Shown piece by piece: positions 1 to 10,492 of a stretch of 64,000 bases of DNA (positions within the stretch are counted from its first letter, which is position 1; each line of letters starts with the position of its first letter). Source of the DNA: Volutella citrinella (lineage: Eukaryota; Ascomycota; Sordariomycetes; Hypocreales; Nectriaceae); assembly GCA_034401135.1 (NCBI GenBank), contig JAWZSP010000006.1, positions 1,736,001 through 1,800,000 on the forward strand, written 5' to 3'. Below the pieces are notes generated by a model. The model had not been told where the DNA came from, did no database searches, and saw only the letters and a program-made list of their open reading frames with translations. Made by a program: the position numbers and the translations under genes.

Positions 1-421
1 ACGCTTGGGTCGTGGAGGCGGACAGGATGCGCGACGTGAATGGCATTGGCAGATTGAACCACTCTGGAGAAGGCGCTTACAGGAGCTTAAGAGGTGGAAT
101 GGGAGGGTAGATGAGGCTGGGCGAGTGGCTGGGTTTAGTCTGTATCTTATGCTTGACCTTGAAAATACACTCTTTTCCACACCTTGACACTTTGTGTTTT
201 GCGAGGGAAGTGGAGGTCGAGATGCAGTCGTCACAGCGAGGAGACGGAAAGGGCGATGTGCAGGTGAAGTAGACTCCGTGTCGCCCTTTCGCAGCATCGC
301 AACTGCAGCCCATCGTGCCTGCATGATACGCACGGTCGGCGAGTTATGTGAGATCCCTGGTAATCATGGCCGGGAACTCTTTCGCAACACTATGGGCACA
401 TTACTCGAAATACATCTGCCC
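1..421. other. 3' flank of the reductase gene, no gene seen
   Basis: Balanced base composition. Open frames here are short or antisense to the gene that follows. I see no domain, RNA gene or repeat. Confidence 0.5.
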
Positions 422-1484
422 TCAGAGCTTCTTGGCCTCGGCCGCCACCACGGCTGGAACATCGTCCAAAATACTCCTCTCCCGGGGCACCCACCCCAGA
501 ACCCTTCGCGTCCGCGTCGCTCGGCATCGCGAGTTGGTGCCCAGGAAGAAGGACGAATACTCCCAGACCGCATCTGCGTCTGCCACACTCAGGCTGTCGA
601 GATTAGGCGTCTTCAGCAGCCCCCTGCCATGCGCCTCCTCGGCCACCGCCCTCGCGGCATCTGCCCAGCTGAAGTCTCCATTCTCGGCAAAGTAGAAGCC
701 GTCTGCGCCCCAATCGGCCTGACCGCCTCCTGCGGCTGCTGCCTCGACGAGCTTCAGAAAGACTTGGGACAGGTCGTGTACGTGCACCGAGCTCCAGAGG
801 TTCTGACCGCCCTGCACGGTGAAGACTGCGCCGCGCTGCAGGCTGTGGAGCACCAACTCGGGCACCTGGATGCTTCTCTGGTTGCCTGGTCCGCGGCCCT
901 GGCCGTAGATTGTCGGGGGACAAACGATGGCAGTCTTTGCGCCTCTTTCAGCAGCCCCCAAGACGGCCAGCTCGACGTCCCGATGGGGGGCGTTGTTCTC
1001 AGGCTTCAGTATCTCAAGCAGATGACGCGAGTCGTCAAAGATGTCGTCTCGCTTGATGCCGTAGGTATCGGCGTTGACGTCGGGGAAACAGAGCAAGTCG
1101 GTGCCAGAGAGATGGACGAGGAATCTGGAGCCTTGGTGCCCTGGGCGGGAGAGACCCTCTGCAATGGCCTGCGCGGCGCCAACGTGCTCGCAGTTTGCCC
1201 AGTGGCACGTAATGTCGGCCTTGGCGACTTCGGCAGAAAGCAATTCGGAGTCTTCCAGGGTGCCATGGACGAATTTGATGGAAGGGTATTTGCTTGTGAC
1301 CTGGGAAGCCTTTGCCTCGTTGCGCACGAGAGCCGTGATTTCATACTCGGGATGCGCCTGGACAAGAACTGACAAGGCGTCGCCGCCAATGTAGCCCGTC
1401 GCGCCAGTTCTAGGGGCGGTCAGCGGGATCTTGGACGTGGAGCCTGGGGAGTTCAGGCTGGTCCTACAGGAGTATTTTCACCAT
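422..1484 (-). CDS. NmrA-like / extended-SDR NAD(P)-binding protein
   Basis: Two exons on the minus strand: 1484-1468 and 1409-422, joined across a 58-bp intron (donor GTAGGA, acceptor CCCTAG, CTGAC branch). The product is 334 aa and begins MVKILLTGATGYIGG. Splicing is what restores the glycine-rich GxxGxxG dinucleotide-binding loop; the frame without it lacks an ATG before this motif. The body carries Rossmann-fold hallmarks: TALVRNEAKA after beta-2, FVHGTLED, a VHLSGTD stretch near the middle and VHVHDLSQVF towards the C-terminus. This matches the short, soluble fungal NAD-dependent epimerase/NmrA-like reductases. The exact substrate cannot be told from sequence. The usual Tyr-x3-Lys catalytic pair is not obvious, so a redox-sensor or atypical role is possible. 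The gene lies alone next to a RIPed block but shows no RIP-type stops itself. Codon use is GC-rich in the C-terminal half. Confidence 0.85.
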
Positions 1485-2079
1485 GTTACACAAGCGTATC
1501 TCAGGTCGATGAGACTGATGATTGTTCAGCGCAGCATCGGGTGATGCAGTTGATTTATACAATTGCTTGATTTATAATCCAGCCCCGGTCCAGTCGACGC
1601 CTGCCATTGATGCACCAGATGGGGTATAAATTGCGGCCAGGTGTGATGGCCAACTGCTGTGGTCGTTTTTATTTCCCTGATGCAGCCTAGCCTGCGACAC
1701 TGCCGTCCATGGCGCCTATCGCAGCTGCGTTAATGATTGAGCCGTTGAAGCAAGACTCCCATCAGCTTCGGAACCGAGACAGCAAAGGCGGGCAGTCGAT
1801 TATCCAAGCAGTGCCGACTGGCGAACATTATTTAGCCACTCACATTGGGATTCCAGGCACTCGACCACACCCATCATGTCTATTCATGCTGGGCACTATC
1901 TTGAGCGGGGTACCGTTGAGCGTTCGGTCCGCAATCCGGCGACTGAGATTAGTCATGGCCCTCCACCTGTAATCCATGTGTTCCTGTCGGCGGTCCCGTT
2001 TCCTGACTGGCTGGAATGTGTCACGTGATGTGGCCGAGCCAGCGCCCTGGGGCTGGTGAGTGACCTCTCGCTATTTAAA
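1485..2079. other. Intergenic region upstream of the reductase
   Basis: Normal-composition DNA that should hold the reductase promoter. A plus-strand frame at 1709-1972 shows no family resemblance and is not called. Composition switches abruptly to AT-rich near 2075-2085, where the LTR fragment starts. Confidence 0.5.
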
Positions 2080-2653
2080 ACTTAATTACTTAGCTTAATA
2101 TTATATTAGTATAATAAAAATATTTATAAAACTAAGTTATAAAAAGACTTATAAATTAATATATAATTATAAAATATAGCTTTAAAAATAAGACCTTAAA
2201 AAAAAGAGTATTATATTAGAACTTAATACTAATATATAATACCTAGACTTATAATATAACTACTTAAAATAAAAAAACTAGTACTTTACTTATATAATTA
2301 TAGACTAATTAAAAAAAGAATAATAAATAGAAAAGTAATAGCACTCTTAGAATACTATACTCTTTAATACTCTATATTTTATAAATAAAAAATAAGTAAT
2401 AAGCTATATAATAAAAGATTAAATAACTATATAGACTTATAAAAAGTATATATTTAGTATAAATAGCTTTTTAGCTATTAATATAACTTAATTATCTTAA
2501 TTACTACTACTTAATAACTTTTAACTATTATTAGATATAATAGCGACTTATATTAGTTACTACTTAGTAATATTACTCTATCTATTCTACTAATATAAAC
2601 TCTTAGTACTTTTAGTATAAGTTTATATAGTTAGGACCACTCTAATTATTATA
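2080..2653 (+). mobile_element. Truncated 3' end of a Ty3/Gypsy element (element C)
   Basis: About 130 bp of internal sequence precede an LTR. The internal part matches the region just upstream of the 3' LTR of element A (28.7-28.84 kb), including the shared string TATTATATTAGTATAATAA and a purine-rich tract before the LTR. No gag or pol lies upstream, so the element is 5'-truncated at a sharp boundary with ordinary DNA near 2080. The whole segment is RIP-mutated. Confidence 0.7.
2214..2653 (+). repeat. LTR of element C (440 bp)
   Basis: It starts with a RIPed form of the family terminus (TGTCAGAAC read as TATTAGAAC). It ends with GTTAGGACCA followed by a RIPed form of GGTCGTCACA. The first half resembles the LTR of element A and the second half the LTR of element B. 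Confidence 0.7.
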
Positions 2654-4140
2654 TAGTCTAGGAGTATTTAATATCTCTGAGCACTATATACAGAGAGTAT
2701 TACTATTATATATACTGTAAAAGAATTCCCAATTTTACTATCTAAGAGAGCTATTAATATTCTTAGTCTTATAATTATTCACCCTGTCTATTATAAATTT
2801 ATAATATACTTAGACTCTCTATACTGTTATTATAATATTAACCTATACTAAAGGATCCGGATATAGCTAAACCTTATATAAGGTCCGATCTTTATTATAA
2901 GCTTCCGCAAGTTCTTCTACTCCAGCTTTCCTTAAAGCTTCCCAGAAAGCTACGAGTTATTATTCTATTAAATAGTTTACTACAAACTATCAGACTAAAG
3001 AGAGTATTTAGGATATAACCCATACCTCTATTATTATTATTCAGGAGCTCATAGATAATATATCTACACTTTTATACTGCCGATAAGAATGCGGCCTCTA
3101 TTTAGGCGTTATTATTACTATCAGCGTCCATATTACTCTCTCTACCTTATAGACAGCTTATATAATAGTAAGGGCAGTGTTAAGATTATAAGAGCAACTC
3201 CTTATATATAATAATAGCATGCCCTATAGTTACATTTCTAAAAAATAAATATGATTAATATCTTATTAATACACTGTTTACTTCAGATACAGAGAGAATG
3301 CTAGTACTATATTGGGTCGCTCCCCCTCTCCCCCTCCTCTACTAACTATATCTTCTATAAGACCCCCCGAGCTCTGGCTCTATTACTACAAGTATTCGCA
3401 TATCTACGAAATTATTATATTACTGCACAGTCTACCTTAAACTCAAAACAGATCTCATACTTTATACCTATCTTTGATCTGCCAGTGTTCACTCCGCGGC
3501 CTTCGGGTCTGTTAAGCATACAGCGTGGCCTACGATCTGGTCCACAGCCCTGAGCAGCGGAGGGGCTTTGCGATTCCAGCTTCCTTACTGCTTCCTAGCA
3601 TCAGCGCTATTCGTGCGGGCTAAAATCCTCAGGCAAGAAGTTAGTGCACAGGGTTCGAATCAATCTCACCTGCTAAAGCATTGGACAGGGGTATACTAGC
3701 TAAATAGATATCGAATACTACGCAAGCAAGCTACACTCACTTGTTTACTGTCCTTAGACATATGCTCGGTTTCTAGCAAGAGACACCGCCTCAGCTTCAG
3801 CATAGTGACATTCTCCTTGCCCTTAATGAACAAGAAATTCCCCACCACCCTAGGCTTGGTCAACATTGACGCAGAAGACAGCGACGACGCGATTATTATC
3901 CGAGCAGGTAAACTGCCCAGTCTATCCGTTCCACTGATGGACGTCAAAGACGCAGAGACGGTTTGTGTTGTCCAGTTCTGCAGGCGACAGTGCAGCGCCC
4001 ACCTCTCGCGGTGCGATAACCAGTAGCGAGGCTGCGCAGTGAGGTGTACGTGGCGGCTGTGGACTGTGGATCGCCGGCCCATATTGGAGGCTTCCTACGT
4101 CGGCTTTCATCACGCACACCAGCCATCAGCCGACCCCTAC
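2654..4140. other. RIPed and decayed sequence without a callable gene
   Basis: 2654-3430 is AT-rich with scattered GC-rich remnants; 3480-4120 is closer to normal composition. A minus-strand frame at 3696-4082 (128 codons) and an overlapping plus frame at 3805-4026 are open, but neither shows a motif I recognise. A B-box-like ggttcgaatc at about 3652 is discussed under rejected items. Confidence 0.4.
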
Positions 4141-4215
4141 CTTGGATTACTATTTAATACAATATCGCGGCTTCTCAGATACCGTTTCCAGGGCGGCTTG
4201 GGCAGTGCCTGACAG

Positions 4216-4223
4216 ATATAAAG
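4216..4223 (+). promoter_or_regulatory. TATA box of the 4297 reading frame
   Basis: ATATAAAG lies 74 bp upstream of the ATG at 4297. It is followed by a pyrimidine-rich leader (ccctcctc, ctttctctaccgctttctttc), the usual arrangement for a filamentous-fungal pol II core promoter. Confidence 0.45.
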
Positions 4224-4296
4224 AGGGCAGCCTCCCTCCTCAGCTAAGAGAGATTCCCTATCCCTTCATCCTTTCTCTACCGCTTTCTTTCAAACA

Positions 4297-4530
4297 ATGC
4301 GTCCGCGCAGCCCGTCATCAGATTTGTTCAGTCTGCACGATGATAGCTGCATATTTAACATTAACAGGGACGGTTTGTCAGACATAGATACTAACCCGAC
4401 CGACGCCTCAGACACAGTATCCGACCCTAATCTCGATGTCTGCTCTCCAGGTAGGGGCATTTATAGCGGGTTCTCAGCCTTAAAGGGTGGCGCATCCGGC
4501 GGCGGCCGGGTCGGGTTGGAGTGTGGCTAG
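4297..4530 (+). pseudogene. Hypothetical 5' exon or short ORF after a TATA promoter
   Basis: The frame is 77 codons and starts MRPRSPSSDLFSLHDDS. It is Asp/Ser-rich, then Gly-rich at the end. The sequence CTCTCCAG|GTAGGGG at about 4450 could be a splice donor, in which case only about 50 residues are exonic and the next exon has been lost in RIPed DNA beyond 4540. I do not recognise the protein. The intact promoter layout and normal codon use argue that this was once a real gene start; the AT-rich, stop-ridden DNA downstream argues that it is no longer functional. Confidence 0.35.
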
Positions 4531-5700
4531 GGGGGGAGACATACACTAGGTCGCCTAGGACGGTAGGCTATCGTATAGTTATTGCATCCAAGCATAGTTA
4601 TAGTTTCGCATTAAGTATAGCAGCTCGATATAATGCAGTAATAGGGCTCAGCAAGTCAGAGAGCTAGTGTCTATATACTAAACCTTACCTCTAGCCCCTA
4701 TAATTTAGTTAGATATAAAAATAATAACCTCATAACTAGTAAGAAGATAATAAAGTGAAAATAAAGGAGAGTTTCACTATATACTAGTATATAGTCTTTG
4801 CATATATAACATAACCCTGCCTAAACCTTTGTATATATAAAGTACATCCCTTAGAGCATACTTAATAATATTATCTAAATTCTGCTAGATATATACTATA
4901 GCAGTAGTCAATAATATATATATAATAAAGTCCGTTAAGCACTATAGATAAAATCTAACAACCCTTAACCCTATGCGATTAAAAATAGCACGAATGGCCG
5001 ATGCTTAATATATAAATATCTAGTACTAGCAGATTAGCAGCATAGAACTAACCTTACCTAAAGCCCAGGTTGTGCAGAGTATTATCTGCCTTATAATAGA
5101 CTTAGGAGAAAGAAAATATAGACTGGATATAATGCGCCTGCACAAGGTCCTGGTAAGGCTATAGTAGGCAGCTAACATCAGTTACTAATAAGAAGATAGG
5201 CAGCTCTATGCTTTAAATATCACAAGCAAGTATTTATAGTCTAAGAGAAAGGGCCGAAATATCTATAGACTTAGTGGTAGCTACTATATATTAACTATAT
5301 TCACTCATAAGTTTGTCCTCTGTTATAATTACAATTATCTTAAGGAAGTTAAGCGAGTCCCCGCTACAAGGAATATGGACTCCCTGGCCATACTAGTGGA
5401 TAAATAAGAGCCGAAACGCTCTGCAAGTTTGCATAAATATAACTTAGCTACTCAGCAGAAGGTATTCTGCTATATATAGTAGAATCTCTAAGGGCAGCTA
5501 TAATAGCATCGTCGTTACTAGTAGCGCTATTATTATCTCGGGCGCTTATACTATAAATACTAGTAATCGAACTTTAGAGAATGGAAATAGTATACTAGTA
5601 ACTCTAAATAGAAAATGGAGAGTCTCCTTATATTTACTAGTATAAACCCCAGCCTCGCAGAGACAGCTCGAGCTGAAGGAGAACACTGTCCGGATTCATA
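4531..5700. other. RIP-degraded sequence, faint plus-strand coding signal
   Basis: AT-rich DNA in which one plus frame between about 5150 and 5640 reads as protein-like stretches (for example HKFVLCYNYNYLKEVKRVPA) separated by TAG/TAA at positions where Gln or Trp fits. No family was recognised. It could be the body of the gene starting at 4297. Confidence 0.3.
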
Positions 5701-5788
5701 TAGGTCCGTTGCCTCCAGCACTTAGGTCCGGCGCCTCCAGCATATAGGTCCAGCGCCTCCAGTACATAGGCCCGGCGCCTCCAGCCAC
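5701..5788 (+). repeat. Four tandem copies of a 22-bp unit
   Basis: Copies at 5701-5722, 5723-5744, 5745-5766 and 5767-5788 share the core TAGGTCC(G/A)GCGCCTCCAG. The unit is not a multiple of three, so each copy shifts reading frame. The array is GC-rich and nearly free of RIP although its surroundings are AT-rich. Confidence 0.8.
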
Positions 5789-5801
5789 AGCGCCTACATA
5801 A

Positions 5802-6272
5802 AGGACGATATATCCTGAGCTATTTATTATAGATATGGCTGGCTTTCAGAGCAAGCCCCTACACACTACCTAACTGAGAATCGAAGCGGTTCAAGACGCA
5901 GCAAACACGAACATGCTTCAGCCCTTGAAAAGCATAATGACTATTGATCCTAGTTAGAGAGCATCAGCAGCAGATATCCTGGATTAGGTCTATGGCGGAG
6001 AGGGTCGCATTACTCCCTATAATCAGACCAGTACTAAGGCGATCGGTACGGACGGGATAAGACCAGGGCCGCAGAGGCGGCGGATTGAACCAGAGAGAGC
6101 CGCTGCCGTTGAGAAGCATGCGAGAGAACCGGTTGAATCAGTAGAGCAGAGACTAAGACCACAAAGAGAAGCCGCCGTTAAGCCTCTAGCATACCGGGCG
6201 CAATGTTAGCATACTGGCTATTCGGGTAGCTCAACAAATTAAGACCTATATCAAGACTGCCCAAGGCCGTGA
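5802..6272 (+). pseudogene. Relic frame with a kinase-C-lobe-like segment
   Basis: A single plus frame runs from about 5802 to a TGA at 6270, interrupted by TAG/TAA codons that fit RIPed Gln codons. Near 5913-5990 it reads LQPLKSIMTIDPS, then a stop, then RASAADIL. This resembles the end of a protein-kinase C-lobe (family pattern: ...MLTIDPxxRxSAxxxL). The rest is polar and Arg/Glu-rich (RPGPQRRRIEPERAAAVEK) with no recognised domain. The kinase label is a resemblance over about 25 residues only. No ATP-binding lobe or HRD/DFG motif was found upstream in the decayed DNA. Confidence 0.3.
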
Positions 6273-6376
6273 ATCGAAGCTAGAGTAGGCTATACTTTTA
6301 AAAATTTTGTTCTCGCTATTATGTTGTTTTTTAAGTTTCATTTATACCAGTATATGCCCTGCCCGGCACAAGCTAC

Positions 6377-6414
6377 TTACATCAGATCCGCATTATAATG
6401 CGGATCTAATGTAA
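6377..6414. repeat. 38-bp near-perfect palindrome
   Basis: The inner 24 bp (6384-6407) form a perfect palindrome with half-site AGATCCGCATTA. Adding the flanking TTACAT/ATGTAA arms gives 38 bp with one mismatch, which a single G-to-A change would explain. It sits 145 bp upstream of the ATG at 6559. It contains inverted CCG/CGG triplets, as in zinc-cluster factor sites, but could also be a relic transposon terminus. Confidence 0.8.
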
Positions 6415-6558
6415 ACAAGGTGGCTGTGTGCGTAGTAGAGGAATGTGGCTAGACCGGTCAAGCGATAAGCACTCCTTTGCTATTATTTTTCACCCCTTAA
6501 CACAGTTTTGGCATAATTCACCCTAGCGCGTTTTGCTTATTCACCGCCAACCATCGCC

Positions 6559-8831
6559 ATGGCCTCTCTGGACAGCTTAGACAGACGGCTAGGCGCGATG
6601 GAAAAGCGCCTTGACAACATTACGCTGCTTTTTAATAAACATACCTCAGCTTTTCAAAATCAAACACGCCTTCGAACTTGTAATTGCACGCAGAACGACG
6701 GTCTGCTGACATAGGTATCCAAACTTTACAATACCTTGGAGAGCTTTAGCAATGAATTAAAGATCATGAGGTCGGAGCTTAGCCGAAGCCATGGAAATCC
6801 CAATAACAGTCGAATAACTGGCCTCACCTCGCCTATTCCGACCGATAATTCAAGCAGCAGCCTGGAGACCCCCAGGGCCGACCGGGTTGGACAAGAGTAC
6901 GAGGATTCAAATAATAGCCAGTTCGCCCTTAACACCGACCCGCAAACCGATAATAGCCAAATTCGCGACAAGCTATCCGAGCAAGACGAGCATAAAGGAC
7001 AGAATGATAGTTCAAGCAACCGCCTAGCTCCTGAGGCCGAGCAGTCGGGCGATGGCCGAATCGCTCTTAATGCTGGCAGTGCCAATTCAAGCGACTGCCA
7101 AGTAGCGCCTCCCCTCGATCAGCCGCCCTTAGCCAGCATGGAACAGCCAAGCTCGGATCCATCCAAGGCCGAAGCCACAAACTGCCCAATAGCCGCTCAA
7201 AGATATCCGTGCCTTAATCAAATGTCAATATTGCTTAATTACAGGCTGATATGGCACTAGACGACCCCGATTGCCTAGCAGGGTGCATGACTGAGTCTAC
7301 CAAATCTGGTCATTACTTTCTTTGTGTTGATAAGGAATCTAGATTCGACTGGCCGCATTTCTCTAAAAGGGTTGAAAGACTGTCGAATAAGGTGGCTAAG
7401 GCGTTTATTAAAAACGCTATTCTCTCACCATCGGGGGCGCTAACCCTGTACTATTATAGTGTCTCTTTAATCTCCTCTGCGAATCTATTCAAGGCCCTAC
7501 TACATGCCGGGCAAACCCTTTTATAGTATAAGGACATTATTACCGCCAATCAAGAGTATTATCATATTAGGGAGACCGGTTCTACTACCACCTTTCACTA
7601 TAAGGATGCTAACTGGTGGTCTTATAACATCACTGAGGTTGGATATAAAATCTGGATCAAGATCCACGAAGATAATACCACCTGCTTCGAGGACTATGTA
7701 CAGCAGGCTTGGCCGAGTTTGCTGCCAAAAGACGAGTGCGACCAATAGTTACGCCACCTTCAGCTACTGATTGCTCCCTTGGAACTTTGGGAAGCTGGGA
7801 TCGCCTTTGATATTGACTGCACTGGCCCTAGCAAGATAATGACCACTAAGCCACGCTAATACTATTACTACTGCAATTTTTTGCCGTGTATTGCCCGATC
7901 TATTAACTTCCTGCTCCCTAGCAAACCCCTTCTACCTAAAGAACCAGTACCTGTTTGCGAAGACTGCGGTCTATACCCACTCGCCTCTGCTTCTAAAAGT
8001 TGCAGTCCCGACAACCACAAACCAAAGTACCCAGTAAGAAAGGTTCTTACGCACCCTGGGCTGTTGCGAGCGACCGTATAGAAGACAAAACGTTAGGTGT
8101 ATAACAAGACGCCACAAAAGCGTGCCCTGCTTCCCGACCGTAAGTCTCTTAATTTAAACAATACGGCCCTAGTAAGAGCCGTCCTAGGATATATAGTAGT
8201 AGAGAATTTCGCCCTGATTATCAAAGCTTAGAGGAATCGCTAGGACGATTCGAGTATCTTAGAGGATGCTGGGAACCTGCTAAAGCAGTAAGTAGCATGT
8301 TTATATAACGCCGTCGGAAAATCAGAGCTTCATCAACTGAGAGCTTCTCTATGCAGGTATTTCCTCAAAGAGACAGTCAAGCCTAAGCTTAGCTATCGCA
8401 AATCTATACCAGAGAGACTTATCACTGGCATAATTCACAATACATACTAGAAGGGAAAGAATAAGACTTTTCGCAAACACGTTTAGAAAGGCCTGAAATA
8501 GGTAGAGATATATAGTGAGTATAGGGTCGGCCTATTACCTTGCATTTTATTAAGCTCGATCGACGAATCTCATTTTCTAGCTATAGGTAATGATATGAGG
8601 CCTAAATTTCATACTATGCTTAAGGGTAAGTGTACTGAATAAATCTATACTAGAGAACAACTTCTTAGCATTCTTATGCGTAGGAGCCCATATGTGTTTA
8701 CTTAGGAAGGCAAAGGGCAGAATTTCTCTCGTATAAGCAAGCTAGAGTGTGGGCAACGTCTTGCTGAACTAGACGCCTAACTTACTATATCCTAGGCAAT
8801 ATTAGAGAAGATCCTTACAACAAGTATATAA
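6559..8831 (+). pseudogene. Large coiled-coil protein pseudogene, family unknown
   Basis: The start ATG at 6559 opens MASLDSLDRRLGAMEKRLDN, an amphipathic coiled-coil-like helix. It is followed by a Ser/Asn/Gln-rich linker and, after a probable intron near 7205-7248, by a long folded-looking region. In the first exon one TAG (6712) interrupts the frame. From about 7249 to 8831 a single frame stays continuous for over 500 codons apart from stops that are almost all TAG or TAA (for example 7524, 7746 and 7857), each at a site where Gln (or Trp) is the natural reading. No indel was needed to follow it. Segments such as HIRETGSTTTFHYKDANWW, PVCEDCGLYPLAS and KSELHQLRASLCRYFLKE look like genuine protein. 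No family was recognised. The pattern fits a multi-copy gene silenced by RIP rather than by drift. Confidence 0.6.
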
Positions 8832-9503
8832 GCGATTTCTAGCCGCAAGAGAAACAGATAACCCATAGAACATACTTAACTTCCGCTGTCCCTTACCTTC
8901 TATACTACCTGACTTCTTAACAGGAAGGAATTGCCAACTTCTCGCTCAGATTCATAATAGAGTCCTAAATAGAGACAGCGCAGAGAGGACTGTAGCTTCT
9001 AGGGAGGACTGGGCTGAGTGGAGAGATATTAAGCACTGGGCGCTTCTATCTAAGGGAGGGCATTGCACAGCGCCGCATATGGACAGCCATGGCCTCGCCA
9101 CATGGATAACTATTCAGCGGACAGTTTGACTTTCCAGATTGTACGAACGAGGACATGAGAGACGCGTGGAAGTGGATCCCTGTCGTTGAGGATCTTCTCC
9201 AAAAGCGGATAGAATGGCCTGCCATACGATCCTGATCTACCCTAAATGAAAGACTTCCCTACCTGCAAGAAATTCAGCCTGGTGTTGGCCTCCAGCGCCA
9301 ACCCGACAGCACCTGGCAGAACATACATCGCAGGGATATAGAGATTGAGTATTTCTTGCATTTAACGGCCCCAGGAACGCTATCCAAACAGCCTTAAGGG
9401 TTTTGCCCCTCAGTCCTTTCAGCGCTTTGAGTCGACTAAACCTCCGTAGCACCGGATGAATTGTTCCCGGTCTGGATCTACATCTGTGGTCAGACACAAG
9501 ACT
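8832..9503 (-). pseudogene. Decayed segment, possible 3' part of the neighbouring minus-strand gene
   Basis: On the minus strand one frame between about 9491 and 9058 reads as protein-like runs (DPDREQFIRCYGGLVDSK; EILNLYIPAMYVLPGAVG; RPFYPLLEKILNDRDPLP) separated by TGA, TAG and TAA codons. A good donor (GTAAGTGC, about 9530) and an acceptor (CCACAG, about 9491) could join it to the coiled-coil ORF upstream, but the joined phase does not match cleanly. An alternative frame (9237-9497) is fully open for 86 codons without any recognisable motif. Function unknown. Confidence 0.25.
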
Positions 9504-10262
9504 TTATGGAGCGCAAGCACTTACTATATCGGCTATAAGTCTGCCATAACGAGACACGTCACGATAAAGAGTTTCATGAATCATATCTCGACGGCGATCT
9601 TGAAGTTTAGTGGCCTGTTGCATGCGGTGCTCTTGCGCTTTCGATTTGGCTCGTTCCTGGGACCTGATGGTCGTTTCGATTTTGCATTCGATGGACGAGA
9701 GGTTATCTCGCAGAACGTTGATGGCCTTCTCAGTCAATGCGCGCTGTTCCTTCCAGTGCTGATACTGAATATCCAGTTGCTGCACCTCTATATCCTGGTG
9801 CTGTTCCTCTGCTTTGAGGGAGTCGATGATAACTTGGGTCCAATCCTCCCACTGTCCTTCCTCGATAAAGAACTTCTGATCATGATATGCTTCAATCCGT
9901 GCCACTATAGCATTGATAGATGAGCAGGTTGCGACAGGGGTCTTGAAGACAGGGAGCGTTGAGGTAGGACGGGTGGGAGGAGTGGGCGCAAGCATGGTGG
10001 GGGTAGTAGACATGGTAGGGGCAGATATGGTGGGAGCAGATGCGATGAGAGTTGATATGATGGGAGGCGATCTGATGGGAGTAACGTCTCTTAGGGGGGG
10101 CACCACTCTCTCATTTCTAATTCTAAGCCGCAATCTTTCGTCGGGCTGGCTGGATAGGGAACCGCCAGTCGCCCGGCTCCGGGTCTCTGGGTTTTCCCTG
10201 AACCAGAAACTCAGTGGACAGAAGAACTGGCTACCGCATTCTATTACAGCACCAGGTGCCCG
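9504..10262 (-). CDS. Coiled-coil protein fragment (no start codon seen)
   Basis: An open minus frame of 253 codons follows a TAG at 10265-10263. That TAG may be the acceptor of an intron (branch-like CCTAATC, acceptor CCTGTAG). No in-frame ATG precedes the main body, so this is probably a 3' exon. The first third includes a Cys-containing stretch (ECGSQFFCPLSFWF). The middle is Pro/Thr/Ser-rich (repeated APT motifs). The last 100 residues form a charged coiled-coil (KAEEQHQDIEVQQLDIQ; RSQERAKSKAQEHRMQQ). I do not recognise the family. Its missing 5' part would lie in, or across, the promoter of the divergently oriented chitinase, so truncation is likely. Confidence 0.4.
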   Translation of the reverse strand, partial: RAPGAVIECGSQFFCPLSFWFRENPETRSRATGGSLSSQPDERLRLRIRNERVVPPLRDVTPIRSPPIISTLIASAPTISAPTMSTTPTMLAPTPPTRPTSTLPVFKTPVATCSSINAIVARIEAYHDQKFFIEEGQWEDWTQVIIDSLKAEEQHQDIEVQQLDIQYQHWKEQRALTEKAINVLRDNLSSIECKIETTIRSQERAKSKAQEHRMQQATKLQDRRRDMIHETLYRDVSRYGRLIADIVSACAP

Positions 10263-10492
10263 CTACAGGGTGGCAAGATTAGGGCCCTGTTCCCTTAGAG
10301 GCGGCTCTGTAGGGGCCCCTGTGGTGCAACCTGCCAGAAGCCACGAATCTGGCATTCCGCCCCCAAGAGCTGCCCAAGTACAGGGCCACAAGGGCAAACG
10401 TTTGTCAGGAGCCAGGCGACATCTATAAATGTGCGATGTGAGTGCAGCTTCAGTTTTATGACTGTTATTTCAAGGTGAACAAGTTTGACGCG

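Noticed and set aside
194..1372. 392-codon plus-strand ORF
   Set aside because: Antisense to the NmrA-like gene; composition typical of a shadow of a GC-rich coding strand and no domain.
3560..3670. tRNA-like B-box (ggttcgaatc at about 3652)
   Set aside because: The T-stem does not pair, no matching acceptor stem is visible and the only A-box-like string is over 110 bp upstream.
4142..9500. Possible giant mobile element (Starship-like) with captain recombinase
   Set aside because: No tyrosine-recombinase (DUF3435) motif was readable and no matching element ends were found around the palindrome.
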